A DNA stretch of 64,000 nucleotides, from the NCBI GenBank assembly GCA_027309085.1, contig DAIDDL010000001.1, forward strand, positions 124,001 through 188,000, written 5' to 3'. The translations under genes were made by a program, and so were the position numbers. Source of the DNA: Sulfobacillus sp. Its GTDB lineage: Bacteria > Bacillota > Sulfobacillia > Sulfobacillales > Sulfobacillaceae. This document shows positions 35,249 through 43,190 of this stretch, piece by piece. The notes below the pieces were generated by a model. That model saw only the letters and a program-made list of their open reading frames with translations. It searched no databases and was not told where the DNA came from. The first letter of the stretch is position 1; each line of letters begins with the position of its first letter.

Positions 35249-35808
35249 CGGCAAGCCCTTGGGCTTGGGCGGTGGGGAACCAGCCACCCGTCCGGGGCGA
35301 TGGCCACAGCGCCCAGAATATAAGGGATTGGCAGCCTCGGCGGAACTCGGTTCCGTATGATTTCCGCCGGTCCCGCATACCTAACACTTTCAGAAGGATG
35401 GTGTGTCCCTGCGGAGCCCCGTAGTGCGTCCGCCTTAATGGGAAAGCCTTTCCGGCTGGAATGACTGCATGGTGCGGTCGCGCGAAAAAATTTCAGTTCT
35501 CTAATCCTATCTTTCTCCGTCTCCGCAACGAATTCGCCAGGATTGACCAGGCTAAAGTTGACGAAGAAGGTCCGGCCATCCATTGCCTAACTGGACCACC
35601 TCAGGCGGTCTCCTTGGGTGCCGGGATTTTTCGGGAGGTACCGGTTCTAAAATGGGGGCATAATAGGGCACAAGGACGGTAATGGAGAAATATCTGTACT
35701 CCAGGGCGGCCAGGAGCCGGTCCTGGAGGTGCTGGGTGCCACACAACATCCGGAAAAATTGTACAATAGCCAAGGGTGGAGAGATTAGGGAATGTGCAGG
35801 GGGGAGAC
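35249..35808. other. Long intergenic region
   Basis: About 560 bp. A small hairpin, CAAGCCC and GGGCTTG (35252-35267), follows the preceding stop but has no T run. TACAAT at 35762-35767 is a possible -10 for the methyltransferase gene. Frames on both strands give no recognisable protein. Confidence 0.4.
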
Positions 35809-36468
35809 ATGAGCGTGAAGCGAAAGTGGGGTTTAGGCATACTGGGAGCTCTGGGCCTGGGATTTGCCGCCGTGAGAATCAACGGCAAGCTGCGGCCGGG
35901 TCCCATGACGATGAAGCTCGAGCGGTTTTTCCTCACCAATCCTGTCCGGGTAGCCTATTTCGGTCCCCGCGACGCATTGCGCCTGACAGGCGATCTCAGC
36001 GGTCTGCGGGTACTGGAAGTGGGGACGGGAGTGGGGGTGGTGCTGGCCGAAATCGCCCATAGGGTGGGCGAGGGAGGGCAGGCATTCGGGGTGGATATTC
36101 AAAGCGATGCGGTCAGGCGCACGGAGCACCGTCTCAGCACAGAAGGCCTGCTGTCCCGCACGGGTCTGGCGACGGCCAGCGCCACGGAAATGCCGTGGGC
36201 GGACCAGAGCATGGACCGGGTTGTGATGGTGGCAGTGCTGGGAGAGGTGTCCCCCAGCCAGCGGGTGGGGGCGCTGGAAGAAGCCCGCCGCGTGCTGACC
36301 CCGGATGGTCTTCTGGCCATCACGGAATTCTGGCCGGACCCGCACTATATTCCCCTGGCAAGAATGGTGCGCCATCTGCGCCAGGCAGGATTTTCCATTG
36401 TGGATGTGTTTGAAAAGCCGATGCTCTACAGCGTATCTGCCAAACCGGTCCGCTCCGCTGAATCCTGA
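35809..36468 (+). CDS. Class I SAM-dependent methyltransferase, membrane-anchored
   Basis: A 219-residue methyltransferase. The N terminus carries a short hydrophobic helix (WGLGILGALGLGFAAVRI). The SAM motif LRVLEVGTGVGVVLAEIA is near residue 66, followed by FGVDIQSDAV, a post-I DRVVMVAVLGEV and the LTPDGLLAITEFWPDP strand. It resembles UbiE/Methyltransf_11 enzymes; the substrate is unknown, perhaps a lipid or quinone given the anchor. A GGGGGGAGA site precedes ATG 35809. Confidence 0.82.
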   Translation: MSVKRKWGLGILGALGLGFAAVRINGKLRPGPMTMKLERFFLTNPVRVAYFGPRDALRLTGDLSGLRVLEVGTGVGVVLAEIAHRVGEGGQAFGVDIQSDAVRRTEHRLSTEGLLSRTGLATASATEMPWADQSMDRVVMVAVLGEVSPSQRVGALEEARRVLTPDGLLAITEFWPDPHYIPLARMVRHLRQAGFSIVDVFEKPMLYSVSAKPVRSAES

Positions 36469-36510
36469 TCCAAAAGTGGCGACATGATCTTGTTAATAAG
36501 GTGGGAGTCA

Positions 36511-36852
36511 ATGAAACGCATTGAAAAACCTTGGGGATTTGAATTGTGGTGGGCGGTCACGGACCGCTATGTGGGCAAGCTGATTCATGTCAACCAGGGA
36601 CAGTCCTTGAGTCTGCAATATCACCGGATGAAGCATGAGAGCATGTATGTGGTGGCGGGCGAGGCGGACGTGCTGATTAACAGTGAGGTGAAGCGGATGC
36701 GGCCGGGTGATGCGGTGGAGATTGCGCCCATGACCAAGCACCGCCTGACGGCGGTGACGGACGTGGACGTGATGGAGGTCTCTACGCCAGAATTGGACGA
36801 TGTGGTCCGGTTGGAGGACAATTACGGCCGCCAGGGAACCTCTGCCCCGTAG
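36511..36852 (+). CDS. Cupin protein (mannose-6-phosphate isomerase C-terminal-like)
   Basis: A 113-residue single cupin. The metal-site pattern is visible as LSLQYHRMKHESMYVVAGEADV, with PGDAVEIAPMTKHRL in the second motif, and the KPWG opening is typical of the type II phosphomannose isomerase/GDP-mannose pyrophosphorylase tail. Free-standing versions act in nucleotide-sugar metabolism or bind sugars. It fits with the phosphomannomutase and mannosyltransferase-like genes elsewhere in the window. AAGGTGGGAG precedes ATG 36511. Confidence 0.8.
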   Translation: MKRIEKPWGFELWWAVTDRYVGKLIHVNQGQSLSLQYHRMKHESMYVVAGEADVLINSEVKRMRPGDAVEIAPMTKHRLTAVTDVDVMEVSTPELDDVVRLEDNYGRQGTSAP

Positions 36853-36858
36853 AGAGAA

Positions 36859-36890
36859 AAAGAAGCCGCGAGTTAACCGGCGGCTTCTTT
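36859..36890. terminator. Terminator between cupin and mrp genes
   Basis: AAAGAAGCCGC (36859-36869) and GCGGCTTCTTT (36880-36890) pair perfectly. Read on the minus strand it ends in TTTTTCTC, so it serves mainly mrp, whose stop codon lies in the loop. It may also stop plus-strand transcripts. Confidence 0.8.
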
Positions 36891-38075
36891 CCCTAAGGTC
36901 TGCTTGATGCGCTGGGCAATCGTGAGGAAGATGCTGGCCGCCTGGGAGTTCTGGTCGGTGGACGTCGTGGGCCGGCCTTTGTCGCTCCCCTCGCGGACGG
37001 TTGCTTCCAGCGGAATTTGGCCGAGCAGCGGCACGTCAAACAGGTTGGCTAAAGATTGCCCGCCGCCTTCGCCAAACACGTTCATACGCTCCCCGTGGGG
37101 ACAAACTACATAGGACATGTTTTCGATGACGCCGATGATCTCCTGGTGCGCTTTCTGTGCCACGTCTCCAGCACGGTGCGCCACTTGGGTGGCGACTTCC
37201 TGGGGGGTGGTCACCAGCACGAGCTTGGCTTTGCGCACTTTCTGGGCAATGTCCAGGGCGACGTCGCCGGTGCCGGGAGGCAGGTCGATGAGCAGGTAGT
37301 CCAGAGTGGGCCATGCCACATCGGAGAAGAATTGCTGCATCATCTTGCCCAGCATGGGTCCGCGCCAGACAATAGCCTGTCCTTCCTCGACAAACATGCC
37401 CATCGATACGAGATGCACACCGTGTACGGACCAGGGGATGATTTTTTCCTGTTCGTTCACTTTGGCTTTTTCTTTGGCTCCAAACATGCGCCCTTGGCTG
37501 AATCCGTAAATATCCATGTCAATCACGCCGACGCGTGACCCCATACGGGCCAGCGCCACGGCAAGATTGGCGGTCACGGTGGACTTGCCCACCCCACCCT
37601 TGCCGCTGGCTACACCGATGATGACGGTGCTGTCCGCGTCCGACATCATGCCTGCAGCTGCGGCCTGACCCGGCAGCGGGCCGATGATTGGCGCTTTTTT
37701 GCCGGACGACTGGGGCGGGGGTGGGGTAACGCTGATGCGAGCTCCGCTCTCCGGACGCGCCGGCTCGCCCTGGCGGGCTTTCTGGGCGGCCTCAAAAGCT
37801 TTTTGGAACGCCGCCCGGCGCTCTTTCTCGTTCATCACCGACAGGGTCACGGCGACATCTTTCACTTCCGGCAAAACTTTTAGGGCCCGGTTGACGTCTT
37901 CCGTGATTTTCTCGTGCAGCGGGCAGCCGTCGACGGTGAGGGCAATATCCAAAGCGACACGGCCATCCGGCTCAATGGCGACCGTGCGGACCATGTTCAG
38001 CGATACGATGCTCTGGTGAAGCTCCGGGTCCTGAACGGTGTCCAGGGCCTGCAAAACACGGGTTTGATCTAGCAT
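36873..38075 (-). CDS. Mrp/ApbC-type Fe-S cluster carrier ATPase
   Basis: A 400-residue protein. Residues 1-80 are a DUF59/MIP18 domain ([16 protein letters not shown]), then a Pro/Ala linker, then an ATPase with the deviant Walker A motif [12 protein letters not shown]. It would carry and transfer Fe-S clusters. The usual CPxC of Mrp proteins reads C-P-H-G ([13 protein letters not shown]), so one of the two cluster cysteines is missing. The ATG at 38075 has GAGGTGG upstream. It follows a free-standing DUF59 gene by 20 bp. Confidence 0.88.
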   Translation of the reverse strand: MLDQTRVLQALDTVQDPELHQSIVSLNMVRTVAIEPDGRVALDIALTVDGCPLHEKITEDVNRALKVLPEVKDVAVTLSVMNEKERRAAFQKAFEAAQKARQGEPARPESGARISVTPPPPQSSGKKAPIIGPLPGQAAAAGMMSDADSTVIIGVASGKGGVGKSTVTANLAVALARMGSRVGVIDMDIYGFSQGRMFGAKEKAKVNEQEKIIPWSVHGVHLVSMGMFVEEGQAIVWRGPMLGKMMQQFFSDVAWPTLDYLLIDLPPGTGDVALDIAQKVRKAKLVLVTTPQEVATQVAHRAGDVAQKAHQEIIGVIENMSYVVCPHGERMNVFGEGGGQSLANLFDVPLLGQIPLEATVREGSDKGRPTTSTDQNSQAASIFLTIAQRIKQTLGKEAAG

Positions 38076-38095
38076 ATATCCACCTCGCAGACAAA

Positions 38096-38404
38096 TTAGA
38101 AGCCGAGTAAGCGGCGGCCTTCATCTGTCAGCATATCAGGAGTCCACGGCGGACTCCAGACAATGTCGACATGGGCTTCTTTGACGCCGTCCAGTGTTTC
38201 GATAGCCATTTCGGCCGTCCGCGTAATGGTGTCGTGCATGGGACACCCCGGAGCGGTCAAAGTCATTTCGACGGTGACAGAACCGTCATTTTGCACGTCT
38301 ACACTGTACACCAGCCCCAAGTCTACGACATTGACGCCTATTTCCGGGTCGCTGACCTCTTTGAGCACTTCCAACACCTGATCCTTGCTGGGCGCTTCTA
38401 CCAT
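38096..38404 (-). CDS. DUF59/MIP18-family metal-sulfur cluster assembly factor
   Basis: A 102-residue SufT/PaaD-like protein helping Fe-S cluster maturation. Diagnostic are [30 protein letters not shown] (conserved Cys) and [15 protein letters not shown]. The start ATG 38404 has AAGGAGG 8 bases upstream. It is the first gene of an operon with mrp and is preceded by a promoter and a 24-bp palindrome. Confidence 0.9.
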   Translation of the reverse strand: MVEAPSKDQVLEVLKEVSDPEIGVNVVDLGLVYSVDVQNDGSVTVEMTLTAPGCPMHDTITRTAEMAIETLDGVKEAHVDIVWSPPWTPDMLTDEGRRLLGF

Positions 38405-38432
38405 AGGAGTCGCCTCCTTTTTATAGAGTGGA

Positions 38433-38456
38433 GATATGCTCAATCCTGAGCATATC
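38433..38456. promoter_or_regulatory. 24-bp palindrome at the Fe-S operon start
   Basis: GATATGCTCA (38433-38442) and TGAGCATATC (38447-38456) are perfect inverted arms around 4 bases. It begins 7 bp downstream of the minus-strand -10 box, so it covers the start region. It could be an operator (an Rrf2/IscR-type Fe-S sensor would be apt) or an mRNA hairpin before the ribosome site. Confidence 0.6.
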
Positions 38457-38463
38457 ACTCAGT

Positions 38464-38490
38464 ATTATACCGCGTTTTGCTTTTTTGCAA
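38464..38490 (-). promoter_or_regulatory. Promoter of the DUF59-mrp operon
   Basis: Perfect minus-strand TATAAT (38469-38464); the best -35 is TTGCAA (38490-38485) with a short 15-base spacer, or GTTGCA with 16. Confidence 0.55.
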
Positions 38491-38644
38491 CGCCCGGAAA
38501 AAGTTTCTTGGAATGGATGCATACCCCAGAATATTTTGGCCACACTACGAATATGTCTGGTAGGTAACCCAAAAATTTATTCACCCTCCCGTACAGGTAT
38601 CATCATCTTTTTTAGCCTAGACATACGGAGATGGGGGAAGAACG

Positions 38645-39043
38645 ATGACAGGCCAAGAGTCTCACGCAAGTCTGATGCGGTTGATGTGGTGGAGCCTTAG
38701 GCTCGGATGGTCGAAAAACAAGGAAGGCCGAAGGCGTGCTAGGCGGCGCATTTGGGGGATGCTGGAAGCGCGGTGGATGCGCTTGGTGCCTGAGGCAGTC
38801 CCTGGTGACAGCAGCGGGGTGACGCGGGCGGTGTGGCTGGGGGCGGCGCTGGCGTCACGGTCGCTCATCCGTTACCCTCTCTTGCCGCGCAAACTGAAGT
38901 CGCGGCTGATTTGGCTGGTGCGGCTGGTGGGACGCAACAACGGCAAGGCGCTGGTGACCGCCTATCTAGCTTGGGCATGGATGGCTGACGTCGCCCAGTC
39001 GCCTAGTTTTATTGAAGCGCACGCCAGTCCTGAAACCCTGTGA
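38645..39043 (+). CDS. Basic protein, function unknown
   Basis: A 132-residue, strongly basic, Trp/Arg/Leu-rich protein (RRRARRRIWGMLEARWMRLV and LPRKLKSRLIWLVRLVG). No family recognised. There are amphipathic helices but no clear transmembrane span, so association with nucleic acid or the membrane surface is possible. GGGGGAAG lies 7 bases before ATG 38645, and a classic terminator follows immediately, which supports a real gene. Confidence 0.6.
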   Translation: MTGQESHASLMRLMWWSLRLGWSKNKEGRRRARRRIWGMLEARWMRLVPEAVPGDSSGVTRAVWLGAALASRSLIRYPLLPRKLKSRLIWLVRLVGRNNGKALVTAYLAWAWMADVAQSPSFIEAHASPETL

Positions 39044-39069
39044 GGAGGACCCCCGGTCCTCCTCTTTTT
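39042..39069 (+). terminator. Rho-independent terminator
   Basis: GAGGAGGACC (39042-39051) and GGTCCTCCTC (39055-39064) pair with a 3-base loop, followed by TTTTT. The stop codon TGA lies at its first bases. Confidence 0.9.
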
Positions 39070-39505
39070 ACTTGCTGGGGCGGGAATAGCGCTGGGACTT
39101 GCGCCAGTACCAGATGGACACAGCGAAGAAAATGATGGCGATGATGACCTTGCTGAAGAGGTGCGAGGGCGCTTTGGTGATTCGGTAGCTTTTCGAGATG
39201 AGGATCTTTCCTGAACTGGTGAGGGCCGACGCCCTCAGCTGGCCGGTCTGACGGAGCAGGTAGGCTCCGGCATACTCATGGGCGGCTTCTTTTTTCAGCG
39301 CGACCCGCACGGCTTTTTGCCCCGTGATGCGCAGCTCCAGCACTGCGGGCACCGCCTTTTGGCTGACCACGATAAAGGTGGTCTCCGCCGGTGCCTGCAC
39401 CGGAGTCGGTGTCACCACCATCTGGACGGCGGGCGCCGCCCATGTCAAGGCGGAGAAGGCGAACAGCGCGATTAGCGCGAGGATGGACGATTTGACAATA
39501 TGCAC
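39068..39505 (-). CDS. Exported membrane-anchored protein, function unknown
   Basis: A 145-residue protein with a signal peptide (about residues 6-23, ending in TWAAPA), an extracellular beta-rich domain of about 85 residues, and a C-terminal transmembrane helix (IIAIIFFAVSIWYW) with a basic tail. It lies next to the Tad pilus island, divergent from the TadG-like gene. Not recognised as a family. GTG 39505 has AAAGGA 7 bases upstream. Confidence 0.6.
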   Translation of the reverse strand: MHIVKSSILALIALFAFSALTWAAPAVQMVVTPTPVQAPAETTFIVVSQKAVPAVLELRITGQKAVRVALKKEAAHEYAGAYLLRQTGQLRASALTSSGKILISKSYRITKAPSHLFSKVIIAIIFFAVSIWYWRKSQRYSRPSK

Positions 39506-39604
39506 GGCGAAATCCTTTCTACAGAACGCTCTTGTCTGCTATTCTACATAATTCCCAGCGGGGCACAAAGAAAAACTTTTTCCACCTCATTCGACTTGAA
39601 AATA

Positions 39605-39634
39605 TTTACAGGACTGTCTCCTTCTGCGTATAGT
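39605..39634 (+). promoter_or_regulatory. Candidate promoter of the TadG-like gene
   Basis: TTTACA (39605-39610), 18 bases, TATAGT (39629-39634), about 30 bp before the start codon. Confidence 0.5.
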
Positions 39635-39665
39635 GGAAGCAATCGGAAGAAGGAGCGGAAAATGA

Positions 39666-40763
39666 ATGAAAACGACAAAGAGGAAGGGACTTGGCAGTGA
39701 ATCGGGGCAGGTTCTGCCCATCACGGTGTTATTCATGGGAGTCATCATCGGGGCAGCAGCCATCTCGATTGATGTCGCCAAGGTGTCTGCTCTGAGAAAT
39801 CAGGCGCAGACGGCCACCAGTGCGGCGGCGTTGGCGGCGGCGCAGCAGATTGCCTCTCAGATTAATGGCGAGGTTCAAGGGATATCGACAAGACCAATCA
39901 GTACAACGGGGCCTACGGCCGCGGCGCAAGAGATTTATAAATCCAATATAGCAACAGCCATTGGCCATTCTTCCACCCTAAACAATTGCCAGGTTTCTTA
40001 TTATATTGGATCTACGCCTCAGTCGTCGGGTTCATTAAACTTAACTTCTTTGACTGTTCCAGTGTATGTCCGCGTCACCGCAGAAGGAAATACGCCGATG
40101 AATTTCGGTGCCGCACTTGGGATTTCTAGTGCATCAGTGAAACCAGAGGCAACCGCGGAAATTGTGCCACAGTCGGAAATTAGTACCAATTCTATGTTGC
40201 CCTTGGTTCTACCTGCCACGGCTGGGGACGTCGCGAAGTTACCATTGTCGTCGACGACTATTAACACATGGAGCACCTACTGGAAACCAAACCAACAGTA
40301 CGCGGCATATCGAGGCAATGGAAATGGATTAATACCTCAGTGGGCCGAGAGCTTAGGCCATAACTATATAATTCCCTATCACAAGAGCACAGGAAGTGGT
40401 ATCTTGGGGGACGGTCTATTCGGATGGTTTCCAGTATCCTCTACTTTAAGTATCGGAAATAATATTTCGGGAATTCCTGGAGCAGCACATTGGAAGGCCG
40501 TGTTAAAGAATGTAGAGAACAATCAGGTCTATATAGTTCCTATAGGCAATCCGGACCCGAATGAAAACAAGGAAATCACTGTGTTAGGATTTGCGACCAT
40601 CACTATTGATGCCGTTTATGGTCGAAAGAGCGAACCGAATGTAGGATTTCTTTTCACCTTGGATGGAGATACTGCTCTGCCAGGCAATACAATATTAGGC
40701 TCCAAGACACCAACTCCCGTGAACTACAGTGTGCAATTGGTTTCAAACTCGTCTATGCCGTAA
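39666..40763 (+). CDS. TadG-like Tad pilus-associated protein
   Basis: A 365-residue exported protein with one N-terminal hydrophobic helix (about residues 16-36), of the kind in TadG: SGQVLPITVLFMGVIIGAAAISIDVAK, with RNQAQTATSAAALAAAQQ beyond it. The rest is a Ser/Thr/Asn-rich extracellular domain. It would be a minor pilin or pilus-linked adhesin. GC is lower than in the flanks. AGGAG at 39651 is 10 bases from ATG 39666 but 6 bases from an overlapping 12-codon frame at 39662. Confidence 0.72.
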   Translation: MKTTKRKGLGSESGQVLPITVLFMGVIIGAAAISIDVAKVSALRNQAQTATSAAALAAAQQIASQINGEVQGISTRPISTTGPTAAAQEIYKSNIATAIGHSSTLNNCQVSYYIGSTPQSSGSLNLTSLTVPVYVRVTAEGNTPMNFGAALGISSASVKPEATAEIVPQSEISTNSMLPLVLPATAGDVAKLPLSSTTINTWSTYWKPNQQYAAYRGNGNGLIPQWAESLGHNYIIPYHKSTGSGILGDGLFGWFPVSSTLSIGNNISGIPGAAHWKAVLKNVENNQVYIVPIGNPDPNENKEITVLGFATITIDAVYGRKSEPNVGFLFTLDGDTALPGNTILGSKTPTPVNYSVQLVSNSSMP

Positions 40764-40850
40764 TCTGACTTGCAGAGCTTTGGGTGTCCGGTTCCACACG
40801 AATTACCTGAGGATGCGTGAACAAAGAGTAGGTTCCTCTCTCACCGTTTT

Positions 40851-41981
40851 TCATTGCCACCACCACTGGTGAGTGAAAAGTATAGTCCCGTACAGGCTGG
40901 CGGCAATCCATAGAATTACAGTGATAGTCATAATTCGACGATTTTTGATGAGCGCTAGACCCGCGTAAACGGGAAAATACACACTCATCAACCGTAGTGT
41001 GCTGTGAAACGGCCAATTCATGGCCAAAAATGAAAGCGAGACAACCACGCCGATCCATGTGAAAATTATCGCCGGCACATTTTTATGTGACGACAGTAAT
41101 TTAGTTAATAGGACAGTACCCACAATGTAAGGAATGGATAATACAGCGAACAACATTTCAGCCACCCGTGTCTCTACAGGTACAAGGGGAGCAAATATTA
41201 ACGTATATTGACTCCACGGCCACACCCACCGGGAGTGCCAACTTGCTTCGCCTTGCCACGGGGCGAGAAAAGAGTGCCAGTGAACTGCAGAATACAGGCT
41301 GTAGAGAATAATCATGATCGCGACACCACTGCCCCAAAGGATAGCACCGCGAACTTTCGGCCAATCCCTCCGAAAAAGTGACTGAAATAGCAGTGTGAGC
41401 AGCATGATCCCGACCAGTGCGCCTGTCGGGTGGCTTAGAACTGCCAAACCTGCAGATATGGACGCAATGACATATTTAGATTCAAGCGCGTAAACCAGAC
41501 TCATTGCGATGAGAAGTACTGTGAGAGGCTCCGTATACAGAACGGAATAAAATATTGCCGCGGGATTAAAGGCAAAGAAGATGAGGGCAAGAGTCACTTG
41601 ATTGGATGAGAGTTGCAAGAGACGAAAGTACCGATTAAGGAAATATAGGTCACCAGCAAATACTGCCTGCATAATTAACAGGGCGATCCATTTATTCATG
41701 GCCAGAGCGATGATTATGGGCAAGAGAGGATAGAAGGCCAAGCTGTACGGTGCATAGCCATGATGAGCAATATGGAGGTAGATGAGAGAATCGTATTGAA
41801 ACCATAATAAGGCCTTGGAAGAAAATAATTCGGTGGTGCGCAATATGGCCGGGGTTGGATGGTTAAAAGGAATCATGGTTCCAAACAATAACCATAATTC
41901 GTGCAGAATGAACACGCCTAACCATACCGGACTGTTGAGATACCAATAGCGAATCGATCTCACTGCGGCTTGTCTCTCCAT
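40851..41981 (-). CDS. PIG-V-like membrane glycosyltransferase
   Basis: A 376-residue polytopic protein with about ten helices. QYDSLIYLHIAHHGYAPYSLAFYPLLP near residue 65 fits the PIG-V/mannosyltransferase signature (W/YD..YL.IA.HGY...FFPLYP). Such enzymes transfer mannose or another sugar from a polyprenyl phosphate outside the membrane. It is a distant paralogue of the gene at 52930. It sits inside the Tad island between TadG-like and pilin genes and has AT-richer DNA than its surroundings. ATG 41981 has GGAGGG about 5 bases upstream. Confidence 0.75.
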   Translation of the reverse strand: MERQAAVRSIRYWYLNSPVWLGVFILHELWLLFGTMIPFNHPTPAILRTTELFSSKALLWFQYDSLIYLHIAHHGYAPYSLAFYPLLPIIIALAMNKWIALLIMQAVFAGDLYFLNRYFRLLQLSSNQVTLALIFFAFNPAAIFYSVLYTEPLTVLLIAMSLVYALESKYVIASISAGLAVLSHPTGALVGIMLLTLLFQSLFRRDWPKVRGAILWGSGVAIMIILYSLYSAVHWHSFLAPWQGEASWHSRWVWPWSQYTLIFAPLVPVETRVAEMLFAVLSIPYIVGTVLLTKLLSSHKNVPAIIFTWIGVVVSLSFLAMNWPFHSTLRLMSVYFPVYAGLALIKNRRIMTITVILWIAASLYGTILFTHQWWWQ

Positions 41982-42172
41982 AAGGCCCTCCAATCATGTA
42001 CTAAGCATTATTCGCCGTACGCATCGCATTTCCTTGCAAAACGGAAAAAATGTTAAATGTTCCCGAAAAAAGAAGGAATGGGATGGTCAATGTCGAATAT
42101 CCCACATGAGCAGGAAGATATTGTATCTTGCTATTGCCCGCGGAATATATTGGAGAAAATAGGAGGATTATA

Positions 42173-42361
42173 TTGGCGACGATCGGACAGTTTTTAATGG
42201 CGTTTATGACCCGCCTGAAGAAGAAAGACGGGCAGGCACTTGTTGAGTACGCTTTGATTTTGGCCCTAATTGCTATAGTCGTAATTGTGGCCCTGCATTT
42301 CTTAGGTGGTGCCGTTAGCAACACTCTAAACAATGTGGGACAAAATATTGCGAAACCGTAG
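42173..42361 (+). CDS. Flp-family type IVb pilin
   Basis: A 62-residue prepilin. A basic leader (MTRLKKKDG) is followed by the cleavage site G20-Q21 and the conserved Glu at +5 in QALVEYALIL, then a 20-residue hydrophobic helix and a short polar tail. A type IV prepilin peptidase should cleave after Gly20; none is in the window. The start is TTG 42173 with AGGAGGA 5 bases upstream; internal ATGs at 42197 and 42206 lack a site. Confidence 0.88.
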   Translation: MATIGQFLMAFMTRLKKKDGQALVEYALILALIAIVVIVALHFLGGAVSNTLNNVGQNIAKP

Positions 42362-42377
42362 TAGCATAAATGTATGG

Positions 42378-42410
42378 ATGCGGCTATTCATCGTGAAATA
42401 GCCGCATTTT
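42378..42410 (+). terminator. Terminator after the pilin gene
   Basis: ATGCGGCTATT (42378-42388) and AATAGCCGCAT (42397-42407) pair perfectly, followed by TTTT. Partial termination here would let the pilin be made in excess over the assembly proteins downstream. Confidence 0.82.
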
Positions 42411-42434
42411 CTTCGGAATATAGGAGGGTGCACT

Positions 42435-43172
42435 GTGGCAATTGCCAAACGCATGGGCACATTTGTCCGAGTCAACCGGTGGCTGTTGGCAGGTGTGGTA
42501 GTCATTGGTGTGGCGGCTTATGTCTCGGCTAGGTATGTGCAGATTGCCATTCAGCAGGCCAACGCCAAGGTGAAGACGCCAACGGTCCAAGTATTGGTGG
42601 CGGCCCAGCCTATTGCCGCTTACACGCCGGTGGCACCAGCAATGGTGACGGTTAAAACTTTTCCTGCCGCTTCCGTTCCGGCGGGAGCTTATTCGGCATT
42701 GACGGGTCTGAGCGGCGCATGGACTACCCAAAGCGTGTCGGTGGGCATGCCGGTTGTGTCCAGTGAGGTGTTTTTTCCAAAGACCGCGAATGTGATCGCG
42801 GCCCGAATCAGTCCTCAGGACATGGCAGTGGATGTGCCTCTTTCATCGACAGCCGCCATCGACGGCTTGATTATCCCCGGAGACAATGTGGCCCTGTTTA
42901 TCACGATCACCAAGGGTGGTCAGAAAGTCCTCGCGGATTTTATGAATGATGTCAAGGTGCTGGCCGTGAACGGCTCCATGGCGGCGCCGGCCGCGCCGGC
43001 GGTTGGCTCGAGCCCCAACCTCATTGTGGCCATGCCTCCCGCCAAAATTGAGTCCCTGCTGTATGCGGAGCAGTATGACGGCGGATTTACGGCGGCCCTG
43101 GAATCTCCGCACACGAAAGCCAAAGCACCAGCGCCGTACGGCATGACGAATCTTCAAAATGCCATTCCTTAA
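42435..43172 (+). CDS. cpaB: CpaB/RcpC-like pilus assembly protein (SAF domain)
   Basis: A 245-residue protein with an N-terminal membrane helix (about residues 16-35) and a SAF domain (VQVLVAAQPIAAYTPVAPAMVTVKTFP), followed by the CpaB region (ARISPQDMAVDVPLSSTAAIDGLIIPGDNVAL). It acts outside the membrane in Tad pilus assembly. GTG 42435 has TAGGAGGG upstream. First gene of the cpaB-tadZ-tadA-tadB-tadC run. Confidence 0.85.
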   Translation: MAIAKRMGTFVRVNRWLLAGVVVIGVAAYVSARYVQIAIQQANAKVKTPTVQVLVAAQPIAAYTPVAPAMVTVKTFPAASVPAGAYSALTGLSGAWTTQSVSVGMPVVSSEVFFPKTANVIAARISPQDMAVDVPLSSTAAIDGLIIPGDNVALFITITKGGQKVLADFMNDVKVLAVNGSMAAPAAPAVGSSPNLIVAMPPAKIESLLYAEQYDGGFTAALESPHTKAKAPAPYGMTNLQNAIP

Positions 43173-43190
43173 CAAAAAGGGCGTGTGCTC

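Noticed and set aside
35252-35267. Hairpin CAAGCCC/GGGCTTG after the CBS-PAS-HD gene
   Set aside because: The loop is only two bases before fraying and no T run follows; too weak to list as a terminator.
35200-35583. 127-codon minus-strand frame
   Set aside because: Overlaps the end of the CBS-PAS-HD gene, lacks a ribosome site and shows no family resemblance.
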